Source: Echinicola marina
GTDB lineage: Bacteria; Bacteroidota; Bacteroidia; Cytophagales; Cyclobacteriaceae
DNA length: 64,000 nucleotides
Direction: 5' to 3'
Assembly: GCF_020463795.1 (NCBI RefSeq)
Contig: NZ_CP080025.1
Coordinates: forward strand, 1,801,001 to 1,865,000
Shown: positions 46,276 through 55,046 of the stretch, in pieces
Layout of the letters: each line of letters begins with the position of its first letter
Numbering within the stretch: the stretch's first letter is position 1
Made by a program: the position numbers and the translations under genes
Notes under the pieces: generated by a model
Told to the model about the DNA's origin: nothing
Seen by the model: the letters and a program-made list of their open reading frames with translations, nothing else
Database searches by the model: none

Positions 46276-47883
46276 TTACGAGATGGATAACGCCTTGATG
46301 TTCATTACTGCATTGTCAAATTCATCATTGGGAAGTATGGATTTACTTTTTACTTTATTTTTATAGTTATATATAGTTCTTAAAGAATAATTAAGGATAC
46401 CAGCTATCTTTTCGTAGTCCCTTATTCCCAAGCGCATCAATGCAAAAATTCTAATTTCCGAAGGTAGTTGATTACTGTCTTTTATTAAAAACTGATCTTC
46501 AGGCTCAAAGAATGTGTTGAAGCTTTCTAGAAAATGCGGGAAAATAGAAAGAAAAACATGATCCAAGTCTTTGTAAAAATTAGCCGTTTTATCCTTTAAT
46601 TGAAGAGAATCAATAATAGAATGAATATCATCGAATTTCCTATCCAAAAGTTTCCTATTGATAGATCGACTTACCATTTCCAGTTTTTTTAAGTGCTGTG
46701 CTTCCTTGTCAAAAGAATAAACAATATACTCTTCTTTAATTTTATTGGACTCTAACAGTTCATCGTTAGCGGCAACTAGTTTTGTATTGGAATTGGCTAA
46801 TTCTTTCCTTGCAGTTTTTAGTTTTTTGTTTTGTCGATAAATCGTAAAAAGGAAAAATGCTATTATAATTCCTACTCCTAATAATACCAATGTAATAAAG
46901 AGAAGTTGGTTATTTTTATATTTGATTTCAGCTTGCCTGTAAGCTTCTATTTCAGGTAATATTTGAGCGACTTGCAACTTTCGCTGTTTTGAACCATAAA
47001 AACTTGCATCCTCAGCAGCTTGTTGAATAAAATTATAAGCCCTTTCAGTTTCTCCTTTCCGAAATAGTAATGTCGATAAATTCATCAGCGCTACGGTTTC
47101 CTTTGTGTTAGAATGAATATCATAGATCGCTGCTTTTATAAAATATAACTCAGCAATTTCTTCATCACCCACAGACCAGTAAGACTGACCGATAGAATTA
47201 TTGGCTCTTGCTAATTCATGTTTTGTCAATCTGAAGTTATGCAACAAATACTTATAGGAATCTTTGATTGCTTCTGGTGCCCAATCGGCTTCAGCCAAAG
47301 ATCCCGTAATCCAACTATACTGTGCTTGTGTAATATTTAAAAACTGGAGTGCTTTTTTAAGACTATCTATTCCGTTCTGCCTATAAATGGGGGAGTAAAA
47401 ATTGTCACCAATGTAATCGGTCAAATTCAGATAAGTTCTTGCAGACTCTTCCAGAAATCCTATCCTGCTACTATCATTCAAAATGGAAATATCTATGCTT
47501 TTTAATGAATCAAGCGCTTCCTTAAATAAGCCTCCAGACCGGAGAACAAAAATATTATCAAGTTTAGCCTCGAATATTTCCTGCTCATCTTCGATATCTA
47601 GCGCCAGACTGATTCTTCGAGAGGCATATTTCAAGGCTGAATCGTACCGATAAGCTTGATATTCTTTGCTCAACATTTTAGTCAAACGGTAACGATCCTC
47701 TAATGATGAGGTGCTTTTTAATCTATCTTTTATTAAAATAATTTTGTTCGTTTTATGACTGGTAAAACTATCAATTTTTATTAAAGACCATTCCAATTGG
47801 CGTATTAAACTATCTCTATCCTCTTGCCCAGAGGAATTATGGCACACTATAAAAAGAGAAAATAATATCAGTAAATTCTTCAT
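46276..47883 (-). CDS. Membrane-tethered TPR/LuxR-type regulator (DUF6377, SusR-like)
   Basis: With start ATG 47883 (MKNLLILFSLFIVCHNSSGQ) this is a 535-aa protein. It has an export signal, TPR-like helical repeats to about residue 330, one membrane helix (LLFITLVLLGVGIIIAFFLF), a coiled coil (KKLKTARKELANSNTKLVAA) and a C-terminal DNA-binding part (IRIFALMRLGIRDYEKIAGI, LNYSLRTIYNYKNKVKSKS). The layout puts the sensor outside and the DNA-binding domain inside the cell, like SusR of B. thetaiotaomicron. It lies directly upstream of susC in the same direction and probably activates the operon in response to maltose-type sugars. Own promoter candidate at 47914-47942. Confidence 0.85.
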   Translation of the reverse strand: MKNLLILFSLFIVCHNSSGQEDRDSLIRQLEWSLIKIDSFTSHKTNKIILIKDRLKSTSSLEDRYRLTKMLSKEYQAYRYDSALKYASRRISLALDIEDEQEIFEAKLDNIFVLRSGGLFKEALDSLKSIDISILNDSSRIGFLEESARTYLNLTDYIGDNFYSPIYRQNGIDSLKKALQFLNITQAQYSWITGSLAEADWAPEAIKDSYKYLLHNFRLTKHELARANNSIGQSYWSVGDEEIAELYFIKAAIYDIHSNTKETVALMNLSTLLFRKGETERAYNFIQQAAEDASFYGSKQRKLQVAQILPEIEAYRQAEIKYKNNQLLFITLVLLGVGIIIAFFLFTIYRQNKKLKTARKELANSNTKLVAANDELLESNKIKEEYIVYSFDKEAQHLKKLEMVSRSINRKLLDRKFDDIHSIIDSLQLKDKTANFYKDLDHVFLSIFPHFLESFNTFFEPEDQFLIKDSNQLPSEIRIFALMRLGIRDYEKIAGILNYSLRTIYNYKNKVKSKSILPNDEFDNAVMNIKALSIS

Positions 47884-48267
47884 GTAATGATTGTAAATGA
47901 ACTGAATCAAAAACAAAAGTAACCATTTGTGACTAACAACAAATAGGAGCCAGAAAAAAAGCCATTCACGTAAGAAGATGTCCTTTTTATATCTGAATCA
48001 AAGAATTAATTGCATTTCCTAAATCATTCTCTAGTGCTAAAGGTGGATTGGTACTTATAGTTTATGCAGGTATGAATATCATTTTTCCCTTAACCTGAAA
48101 AGTGCAAAGGGAAATAGGGATGAAGAAAAGTATGGAAGGGCTTTTCAATCTATAAAACAACTACTCCAATTATTTACTTTATTTGTCATTGCTGTAAAAC
48201 GTAGTAAAATATTCTATTGTATTATTGCTACACAGCCTAATATTATTTAATATTCCTTTTTTAAACC
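47884..48267. other. 384-bp divergent gap between susR-like and heme-binding genes
   Basis: No gene was seen. A leftward promoter candidate is TACTTTTG (minus strand, 47921-47914) with TTG 18 nt upstream (47942-47940), giving the regulator gene a leader of about 25 nt. The right side is AT-rich and must hold the promoter of the heme-binding gene, with no clear -7 element. Confidence 0.4.
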
Positions 48268-48666
48268 ATGAACCATCTTATGAAAAAATTATTCTTACTT
48301 CCATTGGCCGCAATCATTGGCCTATTGTTCTTTCAGGGAACCCAAAAATCTGAGTTGAGCAGTAATCCAGAATTAGAGGTAGCTGGGAAAAAAATCCCCA
48401 AAAAAGTAATGGCAGTAGTAGATCAAAAATGCTATGGATGCCATAACCCAGATGCTAGAAGTGAAAAAGCAAAGTCCAAGTTGGATTGGGATGCTTTACA
48501 GACTCTAAGTAAATCCGAGCAGTCAGAAGCAAAAGATAAAATCTACGAGGTACTTTCCGAAGGCAATATGCCTCCTAGAAAATTCTTGGAAAACAAGCCT
48601 GAAGGCAAATTATCAGAGGACGAATTGGCCCTGCTTATGAAATGGAGCAAGACCAAAAGGAAGTAA
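48268..48666 (+). CDS. Exported heme-binding (CXXCH) protein
   Basis: This 132-aa protein has an N-terminal hydrophobic segment (MNHLMKKLFLLPLAAIIGLLFFQ) and one CYGCH heme motif at residues 54-58 within KVMAVVDQKCYGCHNPDARS. GNMPPRKFLENKPEGKLSEDE follows, the methionine side of small haem_bd domain proteins. Start may be ATG 48268 or 48280. It is monocistronic between a divergent regulator and a convergent oxidoreductase. A periplasmic electron-transfer or heme-binding role is expected; partner unknown. Confidence 0.82.
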   Translation: MNHLMKKLFLLPLAAIIGLLFFQGTQKSELSSNPELEVAGKKIPKKVMAVVDQKCYGCHNPDARSEKAKSKLDWDALQTLSKSEQSEAKDKIYEVLSEGNMPPRKFLENKPEGKLSEDELALLMKWSKTKRK

Positions 48667-48691
48667 TTGGGAGCTAGACCTGACTCTTGTT

Positions 48692-48730
48692 ATAAAGCTG
48701 TTCGGGATTTGTAAGCCCAAACAGCTTTAT
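48692..48730. terminator. Hairpin between convergent genes at 48666 and 48733
   Basis: ataaagctgtt-ggg at 48692-48706 pairs with ccc-aacagctttat at 48716-48730, one internal mismatch. No long T tract, so a weak or bidirectional terminator. Confidence 0.55.
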
Positions 48731-48732
48731 GA

Positions 48733-49641
48733 TTAAAAATTTTCTTGAACCAGCTCCATATTCACTACGGCTCCGGCAATATTTCCCTTCGCTACAGCAT
48801 TGGCCACAGAGCGCATTCCAGTGCTATTATCCCCACAGGCCAACACTCCCTCGACACTTGTTTTCTGCATTCCATCAACCTTGATATAGCCATCTTCACT
48901 TATTTCACAGCCCAATGAAGCGGGGATATTGGAATGCTGGCTGAAGGGAATCGTTGCATATAAGGCTTCGAAGTCTTCACTACTTCCGTCCTTAAAAACT
49001 ACATGTTTGATTTGGCCGTTTTCATGAACGAATTCAGCTATTTCCTTTTCAATAATGCTAATATGGTGCTTTTCGAGCTTTGAAAGCTGCTCTTTGTCCA
49101 AGTTGGCCTCTCCAGTGGTCAATATGCTTAGTTTATCGGTGAGATTAGCGACCAACGGACTTATGTGCATTGCCTTTTCTCCATTTGCCATGATCCCTGT
49201 TTTCTTTTGGCGGATTTCAAAGCCATGGCAATAGGGACAATGAACCACTGAAATACCCCAACAATCCGCAAAACCTTTAATATCAGGCATAATGTCTTTT
49301 ATGCCTGTTGCAAAGATGAGTTTTTTTGCGGTGTATGCATTTCCTTTGGCCGTGCGAATTAAAAAAGAGCCTTTGAGTTGCTGTCCTTCAGTGGCTATGT
49401 CTTCCAAGAATTGTACGGTTCTATATTCTAAAACCTGAGTTTTGGCTTTGACAGCAATTTCACTGGGCTTTACACCGTCTTGCGTAATGAAATTATGGGA
49501 ATGTGGGCTTTGTCTATTGCAGGGGAGACCACTGTCTATGACCAGTACTTTTCTTAATGATCTCCCTAGGCTCATGGCCGCAGAAAGCCCGGCATAGCTG
49601 CCTCCAATGATAATTACTTCGAAATTGTTTTGAATATCCAT
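48733..49641 (-). CDS. Thioredoxin-reductase-like flavin disulfide oxidoreductase (CPYC type)
   Basis: This 302-aa FAD protein has the N-terminal dinucleotide motif IIIGGSYAGLSAAMSLGRS, the ATGIKDIMPDIKG loop, a redox motif CPYCHGFE near residue 135 and the C-terminal FAD motif GVLACGDNSTGMRSVANAVA. True thioredoxin reductases have CATC; CPYCHG is shared with the dithiol-oxidase branch (GliT/HlmI/DepH kind) and many uncharacterised bacterial proteins. The second nucleotide site has lost a clear GxGxxA NADPH motif (IMANGEKAMHIS), as expected for an oxidase using oxygen. Substrate unknown. Two matching 17-bp palindromes lie 60 and 113 bp before its start. Confidence 0.82.
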   Translation of the reverse strand: MDIQNNFEVIIIGGSYAGLSAAMSLGRSLRKVLVIDSGLPCNRQSPHSHNFITQDGVKPSEIAVKAKTQVLEYRTVQFLEDIATEGQQLKGSFLIRTAKGNAYTAKKLIFATGIKDIMPDIKGFADCWGISVVHCPYCHGFEIRQKKTGIMANGEKAMHISPLVANLTDKLSILTTGEANLDKEQLSKLEKHHISIIEKEIAEFVHENGQIKHVVFKDGSSEDFEALYATIPFSQHSNIPASLGCEISEDGYIKVDGMQKTSVEGVLACGDNSTGMRSVANAVAKGNIAGAVVNMELVQENF

Positions 49642-49700
49642 AAGATGATGCTGTGAAAATTATAAGTGTTTTATCGACTAATCAGAATTGCAGATGCTTA

Positions 49701-49770
49701 TTGCAACAATGTAGCAAACAATTATAGCACAAACACAGACCCCGCTAAATAAGTTGCAATATTGTTGCAA
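49701..49770 (-). promoter_or_regulatory. Two matching 17-bp operators upstream of the disulfide oxidoreductase
   Basis: TTGCAACAATGTAGCAA at 49701-49717 and TTGCAATATTGTTGCAA at 49754-49770 share TTGC-N9-GCAA and are identical at 14 of 17 positions. Their centres are 53 bp apart, close to five helix turns. The second sits in the loop side of the hairpin at 49741-49783. Probable binding sites of one dimeric repressor or activator. Confidence 0.6.
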
Positions 49771-49783
49771 ATTGTTTAGCGGG
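49741..49783 (-). terminator. Hairpin after the outer-membrane barrel gene
   Basis: cccgctaaa at 49741-49749 pairs with tttagcggg near 49775-49783, with further pairing through ttgcaa. No T tract on either side, so the terminator role is tentative. Confidence 0.4.
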
Positions 49784-49849
49784 ACTGCATCTTATGAGTG
49801 GAGGTAAAGGTTAATTAATTGGGCTCCACATAAAAAATATCAGCTGATG

Positions 49850-50617
49850 TTACCTCAAAGAAAAGGTCAGTTTAAATTGGACAGAAGAGAGGGGGACTTC
49901 CACCATTCCTTCGCCATCATTTTCCGATTCATAAGGCATGTTGACATTTTGTTTAAAATAATCAACAGATAGGCCTATTGCTTTACGTCTGATGGTAAGC
50001 CCAAAACTTGGATACAAGGACATGTCTGACATGGCTCCTTCAAGACCGTCTCCAGCAAACATGGTAAAGTAATCTTCTGTTGATTCATCATAATAATCCA
50101 CGAGCATGGCATGGTAGGATAATCCCAGCTGAGCCCTGAAATCAACTATCAATTCTTCTACAGGATTATAGCTTATTACGGGGCCCAGTTTTGTAGACAA
50201 ACTTGCTCCATGAAAGATATCAGGGTCTCCTGATTGACCAGTACTGGACTCAATATACTCCGCCCAATCAAGTTCAGTATAGCTTAAGTTGATAATCGTC
50301 CAGTCCAAACCATATTTTAAGGAGCTATAACTCCTTTTATTGAAATAGAAATTCCTTCCCCATTCAAAGGTATAGCCTTTGGAAGCACCGATTTTACCAT
50401 CTCTCACATTGTCGTAAGGGGACATGGAAGAATTTAATTCACTGTCGGAAACATTATTGAGTCCTAATCTTATATAACTCCCCCTGAAGTCTGTGGGGAA
50501 ACTTTGCTGGTGAGCCACTTGGACTTGAGTACTGTCTTGTGCATAGCTATAGGTAGAAGTAAAGAAGACTAATTGGAGCAATGCCAAATAAAATAAATTG
50601 ATTTTTCGTTTATTCAT
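49850..50617 (-). CDS. Outer-membrane beta-barrel protein, unrecognised family
   Basis: This 255-aa protein has a signal peptide (MNKRKINLFY...STYSYAQ, about 27 residues) and then alternating polar/aromatic strands: FRGSYIRLGLNNVSD, YTFEWGRNFYFN, LIVDFRAQLGLSYHAM, SLYPSFGLTIRRKAIGLSVD, ending SVQFKLTFSLR. That is a typical small outer-membrane barrel. No family name can be given. It is the upstream member of a leftward pair with the disulfide oxidoreductase but separated by a hairpin and operators, so probably independent. Confidence 0.7.
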   Translation of the reverse strand: MNKRKINLFYLALLQLVFFTSTYSYAQDSTQVQVAHQQSFPTDFRGSYIRLGLNNVSDSELNSSMSPYDNVRDGKIGASKGYTFEWGRNFYFNKRSYSSLKYGLDWTIINLSYTELDWAEYIESSTGQSGDPDIFHGASLSTKLGPVISYNPVEELIVDFRAQLGLSYHAMLVDYYDESTEDYFTMFAGDGLEGAMSDMSLYPSFGLTIRRKAIGLSVDYFKQNVNMPYESENDGEGMVEVPLSSVQFKLTFSLR

Positions 50618-51175
50618 GTCGTTGTGTTTTTGATGAGTGTAATAGGTATTTGATTAAAGTGATTATTTTCAAGGGGCTAAACCCTTGGAAATAATCATTG
50701 ATAAGTTGTCTGTTTTGTTTTCCTTACCTAAGCTATATGCTTCCATGATTTGCTATCAGTAAAGTCTTTGGAGAAAGGGGATCAGGATTTGGGAAAAGTA
50801 ATGGTCCATTAATATTTGTTTTGAAATTGTAGCCTCGGCATTCTTAATGTATCATGTGCAAAAATTAATTTTCTCAAAATTATCGTTTTAGACTTTGCTT
50901 GTAAATACTCAAAAATGAGTATTTTTCACTGATCAAAACCTACTTTGTACTTGCGCTTATATTGGGGATTAGGACATGAATAAGCGATTTAATCATGGTG
51001 ATTAAGGATGATTTTTGCGATAGCATGTTTTTAAAATTTCCTTATCATGGGGCTATAAGCTGATAAAAATTGGATTTACTGTTTTTTATCATTAAAAATA
51101 TCCTCCAGTCTCTACTATGTTTGGTCAGTAATCTATATCTTAGAATTCATTCCTTTTTATAACCTAATCCCCAAA
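50618..51175. other. 558-bp divergent gap with two hairpins
   Basis: No gene was seen. A long hairpin at 50660-50697 (tgattattttcaaggg with cccttggaaataatca, one G-T pair) lies in the leader of the barrel gene at 50617. A second palindrome at 50903-50924 (aaatactca-aaaa-tgagtattt) is followed by T residues and could be a terminator or operator. The remaining bases up to the regulator at 51176 are AT-rich with no clear consensus promoter. Confidence 0.5.
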
Positions 51176-52225
51176 ATGATCGCAACATCATCATCCATAC
51201 GAATTGATTCTGAATCGAGGATTCCAAAATACCAGCAAATCATCAATTCCATTATTGAGGATATCGAGAAAGGTGTACTTTCCGTAGGGGAAAAAATCCC
51301 TTCCATCAATGAAATAAGTGAGGGGCATTACCTCTCGAGAGATACAGTCGAAAAGGCCTACGGTCAGCTTAAGAAAAAGAAAATTATCATTTCGGTAAAA
51401 GGTAAAGGCTACTATGTAGCCAGGAACGTGTCCCAGTCCCAAACCAAAGTAATCTTTTTACTTAATAAGCTATCCAATTACAAACTGCGGATTTATAATT
51501 CGTTTGTTAATAGCCTAGGGCCCGATTCCCAAGTGGATTTAAACGTATATCATTGCGATCCGCAGCATCTTATTAACCTTTTGAAAGAGAATACTGGAGC
51601 TTATGATTATTATGTGATCATGCCCCATTTCAAGGATAAGGAATTACATCATCTTAATTATGATCAAAAGGTCATCAAAAGTATAAAGGAAATTCCTGCC
51701 GAAAAGGTGATCATCATGGATAATCATCTTCCTGATGCAGGTTTGGATACTGCAGCGATTTATCAGGATTTTAGGATGGATATTTATCAGGCACTCAAAG
51801 AGGGAATCGCCAGGATCAAAAAATATGAGAAGCTGATTTTGGTGTATCCGGACAAGGTCATTTATCCTTATCCAAGTGAAATCAAGCAGGGATTTAAGAA
51901 ATTTTGTGTGGAATTTGGGATCAACTTCGAGATCATTGACACGATTTATCCAGATATGGAACTGGACCAACACGATGCATATATCTTAATCGAGGAAAAT
52001 GACCTGATCAATCTGATGAAGCAAATCAGGGAAAATGACTATGAACTCGGAGAAGATATTGGGGTGATATCCTATAATGATACACCACTGAAGGAGCTTT
52101 TGGGTATCACGGTCATGTCTACCGATTTTAAAGTGATGGGGGAAACGGCTGCCTATATGATCAAAAAGCATAAAAAAGAGGTGGTAAAAAATGTCTTCAA
52201 CTTTATTGATCGAGGTTCTATTTGA
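51176..52225 (+). CDS. GntR-type HTH regulator with sugar-binding (FucR/AraR-like) domain
   Basis: This 349-aa regulator has an N-terminal winged helix of the GntR family (residues about 8-78: SRIPKYQQIINSIIEDIEKG, LSRDTVEKAYGQLKKKKII) and a C-terminal periplasmic-binding-protein-like effector domain (IFLLNKLSNYKLRIYNSF, YYVIMPHFK, VIIMDNHLPD, EDIGVISYNDTPLKELLGIT). This is the design of FucR in Bacteroides and AraR in Bacillus. It has a close paralogue at 55106. The permease gene starts 95 bp downstream on the same strand. It probably responds to a sugar or sugar acid; the effector is unknown. Confidence 0.85.
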   Translation: MIATSSSIRIDSESRIPKYQQIINSIIEDIEKGVLSVGEKIPSINEISEGHYLSRDTVEKAYGQLKKKKIIISVKGKGYYVARNVSQSQTKVIFLLNKLSNYKLRIYNSFVNSLGPDSQVDLNVYHCDPQHLINLLKENTGAYDYYVIMPHFKDKELHHLNYDQKVIKSIKEIPAEKVIIMDNHLPDAGLDTAAIYQDFRMDIYQALKEGIARIKKYEKLILVYPDKVIYPYPSEIKQGFKKFCVEFGINFEIIDTIYPDMELDQHDAYILIEENDLINLMKQIRENDYELGEDIGVISYNDTPLKELLGITVMSTDFKVMGETAAYMIKKHKKEVVKNVFNFIDRGSI

Positions 52226-52320
52226 TGATGGAATTGGTGGTCGTCCATAACAGTACAGGACAGCTGTTTCTTTGAACTTTTTTATTTTCACCTTTACCCA
52301 AAATACGAAAAGATAGAAAT

Positions 52321-53769
52321 ATGTCCCAAGAGAATAACCTTGTAAAGAAGCTCGAAGCCGTCAATGAATATGAAAGAGAGCCCATTCCACAGCATAAGCT
52401 AAAGAGTTGGAAAAGCTTTGTCGGTACCTATGCGGGTGAACATACTGCAGGAACTGAATTTGTTTTGGGACCGCTGTTTGTGGCTCACGGTGCCAGTGCC
52501 ATTGATTTGGTTACAGGGCTTTTGGTTGGGAATATTTTGGCTGTTTTGAGCTGGGCCTTTCTTACTGGAAAAGCTGCTACCAAGACCCGTCACACCCTTT
52601 ACTTTCAACTTGAGAAAATAGCAGGAAGTAGATTTACCATGATATATAATCTGGTCAATGCCGTGGCATTTTGCTTTCTGGCAGGGGCAATGATTACCGT
52701 GGCAGCAACGGCAGTGGGGATTCCTTTTGATATGGCCATGCCAGCCCTCAATGATACATTACCTACCAGCATTGGTTTTGTACTGACGGTTTTTGTAGTC
52801 GGGGCCATCACCACAGTCATTGCCATGTTTGGCTTTAACCAAGTGGTGAAGTTTGCCAATATTGCCGCGCCTTGGATGATCATGATCTTTGTTGCTGCAG
52901 CCGTGGCCGTTTTGCCACGTTTGGGCATTCACTCTATCAGTGACTTTTGGCCGGTGGCAAAGGAAACCATTTGGTCAGGAGTTCCATTGGAGGGAAATAC
53001 CAAATTCACCTTCTGGCATATCATGTTCTTTGCTTGGTTTTGTAATATGGCCATGCATATCGGAATGGCTGATATGTCTATTCTAAGGTATGCCAAAAAG
53101 TGGACTGCTGGTTTTGCGACTTCTACAGGCGTATTTCTGGGGCATTATGTTGCATGGATTGCCTCAGGTATACTTTATTCACTTTTCTTGCTGGAATCAG
53201 ATAATAGCCTGGTATTCGCTCCAGGTCCAATCGCTTATGAGGCAGTGGGAATTGCCGGGGCCGTTTGTGTGATCATTGCCGGATGGACCACCGCTAATCC
53301 AACATTGTACCGTGCCGGTCTCGCCATTCAATCGATCAATCCCAAGTGGAAAACATGGAAAGTAACCTTATTTGTAGGTTTGATTACGACGATTGCAGCT
53401 TGTTTTCCGGCATTAATGATGCAGTTGTTGGATTTTGTGGCGCTTTATGGTTTGGTACTGATGCCATTGGGAGCGGTCATCTTTATGGATATTTTCCTTT
53501 TGCCAAAAATGGGTATGAGGTCCAACTTTGCGGAAGTGAATAAAAGTGCTTTCAATCCCGCTGTGGGCATTACCTGGTTGGTGACCTTGGTTTTCTGTGT
53601 AGGACTTAACCTCTTCGGAGAAATCGAGATCTTCTTTCTAGGGCTTCCAGGATGGTTTGTGGCGGTGATTGTGTATTTGATCAGTAGTAAACTGGTCCAA
53701 AGGAATTATAAGGAGGTGCCCAGTCCAACAGTGGTCCACAAATCAAGAAAAACAGTTCCCATTTCCTAA
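52321..53769 (+). CDS. NCS1-family (purine-cytosine permease-like) transporter
   Basis: This 482-aa permease has about 12 membrane helices with NCS1 features: FVGTYAGEHTAGTEFVLGPL in helix 1, GLLVGNILAVLSWAFLTG, and WHIMFFAWFCNMAMHIGMAD. NCS1 proteins usually take up nucleobases, allantoin or hydantoins, but related genes in Bacteroidota sit in sugar clusters under FucR-like control, as here. It is followed by a 60-aa membrane protein after 11 bp. The substrate is likely the ligand of the flanking regulators; rhamnose, whose catabolic genes in this window lack a transporter, is one candidate. Confidence 0.85.
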   Translation: MSQENNLVKKLEAVNEYEREPIPQHKLKSWKSFVGTYAGEHTAGTEFVLGPLFVAHGASAIDLVTGLLVGNILAVLSWAFLTGKAATKTRHTLYFQLEKIAGSRFTMIYNLVNAVAFCFLAGAMITVAATAVGIPFDMAMPALNDTLPTSIGFVLTVFVVGAITTVIAMFGFNQVVKFANIAAPWMIMIFVAAAVAVLPRLGIHSISDFWPVAKETIWSGVPLEGNTKFTFWHIMFFAWFCNMAMHIGMADMSILRYAKKWTAGFATSTGVFLGHYVAWIASGILYSLFLLESDNSLVFAPGPIAYEAVGIAGAVCVIIAGWTTANPTLYRAGLAIQSINPKWKTWKVTLFVGLITTIAACFPALMMQLLDFVALYGLVLMPLGAVIFMDIFLLPKMGMRSNFAEVNKSAFNPAVGITWLVTLVFCVGLNLFGEIEIFFLGLPGWFVAVIVYLISSKLVQRNYKEVPSPTVVHKSRKTVPIS

Positions 53770-53780
53770 AATGACTTAAC

Positions 53781-53963
53781 ATGAACAATATATTTAAAAT
53801 CATTTCTTTCATTTCTTTAGGCCTGACCATAGTACCTTCCTTTTTAGTGTTTTCAGGTTCGATTACTGCAGATCTTTGTAAAACATTAATGTTTGTTGGT
53901 ACAGTGGTATGGTTTGTAACAGCGCCAAAATGGATGAATAAAAAGGAGGAAGTTGAAGTATGA
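53781..53963 (+). CDS. 60-aa two-helix membrane protein next to the permease
   Basis: MNNIFKIISFISLGLTIVPS begins a first helix; KTLMFVGTVVWFVTAPKWM forms a second, followed by a charged NKKEEVEV tail. Start 11 bp after the permease stop implies co-translation. Small proteins of this look accompany sugar transporters in other Bacteroidota, from memory. It may be an accessory or stability subunit. Function unproven. Confidence 0.75.
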   Translation: MNNIFKIISFISLGLTIVPSFLVFSGSITADLCKTLMFVGTVVWFVTAPKWMNKKEEVEV

Positions 53964-54056
53964 AGGTGTTCGTATTCAATTTGTAAGGAATAAATTTGTG
54001 CTTCCAAAAGTAAAATGATTATCTTTTGCGCTTCTTAAGTAAAACAATAATGCCCA

Positions 54057-54965
54057 ATGCCTAGAGTCCAATACATAATAGCCTGTCTTTTGATGGTGAT
54101 ACCTTTTCTCGGATATGCCCAACAGGAGACTTTTCCCCTTTATTCGAAAGAAGCTCCTAATACAAAGGCACTATTGGAAAAGGATGTGATTGGCAATGGG
54201 GGAAGAATAGAAAGAGTTGCTGTGCCCCAGATTACAGTTTACAGACCTCAAAAAACAGCGAGTAACGGTAAAGCCATATTGATATGTCCAGGTGGAGGAT
54301 ATGGAATTATAGCCATACAGCATGAAGGACACCAAATAGCAAGATGGTATAGTGATAGAGGCTATACTGCCGCTGTCCTTAAGTACAGGCTTCCGGAAGA
54401 AGATCTGCTTAATGAATCTTGGGAAGTCCCCTTAATGGATGCAGAAGAAGGAATTCGCTTCTTAAGAAAAAGAGCAAAAAAATGGCACTATGACAGTGAT
54501 AAGATAGGTGTTTTAGGTTTTTCCGCTGGGGGGCACCTTGCTTCATCTGTCTCTGTGCATAACCATGCGGCAGAAGGAAAGGAGCCTAGTTCTAGACCAG
54601 ACTTTAGTGTATTGATTTATCCGGTTATCAGCATGGATACGAGTGTTACCCATCAGGGGTCAAGACGTAATTTGTTAGGTGAAAAGCTTAACACAGATCT
54701 GGAAAATTACTTCTCCAATGAAACGCAAATAAATCATACTACACCTCCTGCTTTCTTGGTGCACAGTTGGGATGATACCGCTGTTCCACCGGAGAATTCC
54801 ATAAGATATGCCAAGGCCCTAAATCAAAAGGGTATAAAGTGTGAACTTCACCTCTTCGAAAAAGGCGGCCATGGTTATGGTAGAGGAAATATCGAAAGTC
54901 ATGGAAATGCTTCCACTTGGCTTGAAATGAGTGATCAATGGATCTCAGATTTGTTTTCTGAATAA
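54057..54965 (+). CDS. Secreted alpha/beta-hydrolase, carbohydrate-esterase-like
   Basis: This 302-aa hydrolase has a signal peptide (MPRVQYIIACLLMVIPFLGYAQ) and the fold's landmarks: oxyanion stretch ICPGGGYGIIAIQHEG, nucleophile elbow VLGFSAGGHLASS, acid in HSWDDTAVPPENS and histidine in EKGGHGYG. It resembles the acetyl-xylan esterase / BD-FAE-type group often called xylanase B-like. Deacetylation of a plant or algal polysaccharide in the periplasm is likely. It lies in the module bracketed by the two FucR-like regulators and may act on their target substrate. Confidence 0.85.
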   Translation: MPRVQYIIACLLMVIPFLGYAQQETFPLYSKEAPNTKALLEKDVIGNGGRIERVAVPQITVYRPQKTASNGKAILICPGGGYGIIAIQHEGHQIARWYSDRGYTAAVLKYRLPEEDLLNESWEVPLMDAEEGIRFLRKRAKKWHYDSDKIGVLGFSAGGHLASSVSVHNHAAEGKEPSSRPDFSVLIYPVISMDTSVTHQGSRRNLLGEKLNTDLENYFSNETQINHTTPPAFLVHSWDDTAVPPENSIRYAKALNQKGIKCELHLFEKGGHGYGRGNIESHGNASTWLEMSDQWISDLFSE

Positions 54966-54986
54966 AAAATAATATATTATAATTGG

Positions 54987-55006
54987 GGTAAGCGTAGAAG
55001 CTTACC
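54987..55006 (+). other. Short hairpin after the esterase gene
   Basis: ggtaagc at 54987-54993 pairs with gcttacc at 55000-55006. There is no T tract, so it may be a weak terminator or an operator. Confidence 0.3.
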
Positions 55007-55046
55007 AGAGTTGTTAACCCTAAGCTTATTTAATTCTAGTACTTGA

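Noticed and set aside
52226-52320. Possible hairpin around aacagtacaggacagctgttt after the first regulator
   Set aside because: The stem is short and interrupted, and the downstream permease is probably co-transcribed, so a terminator was not called.
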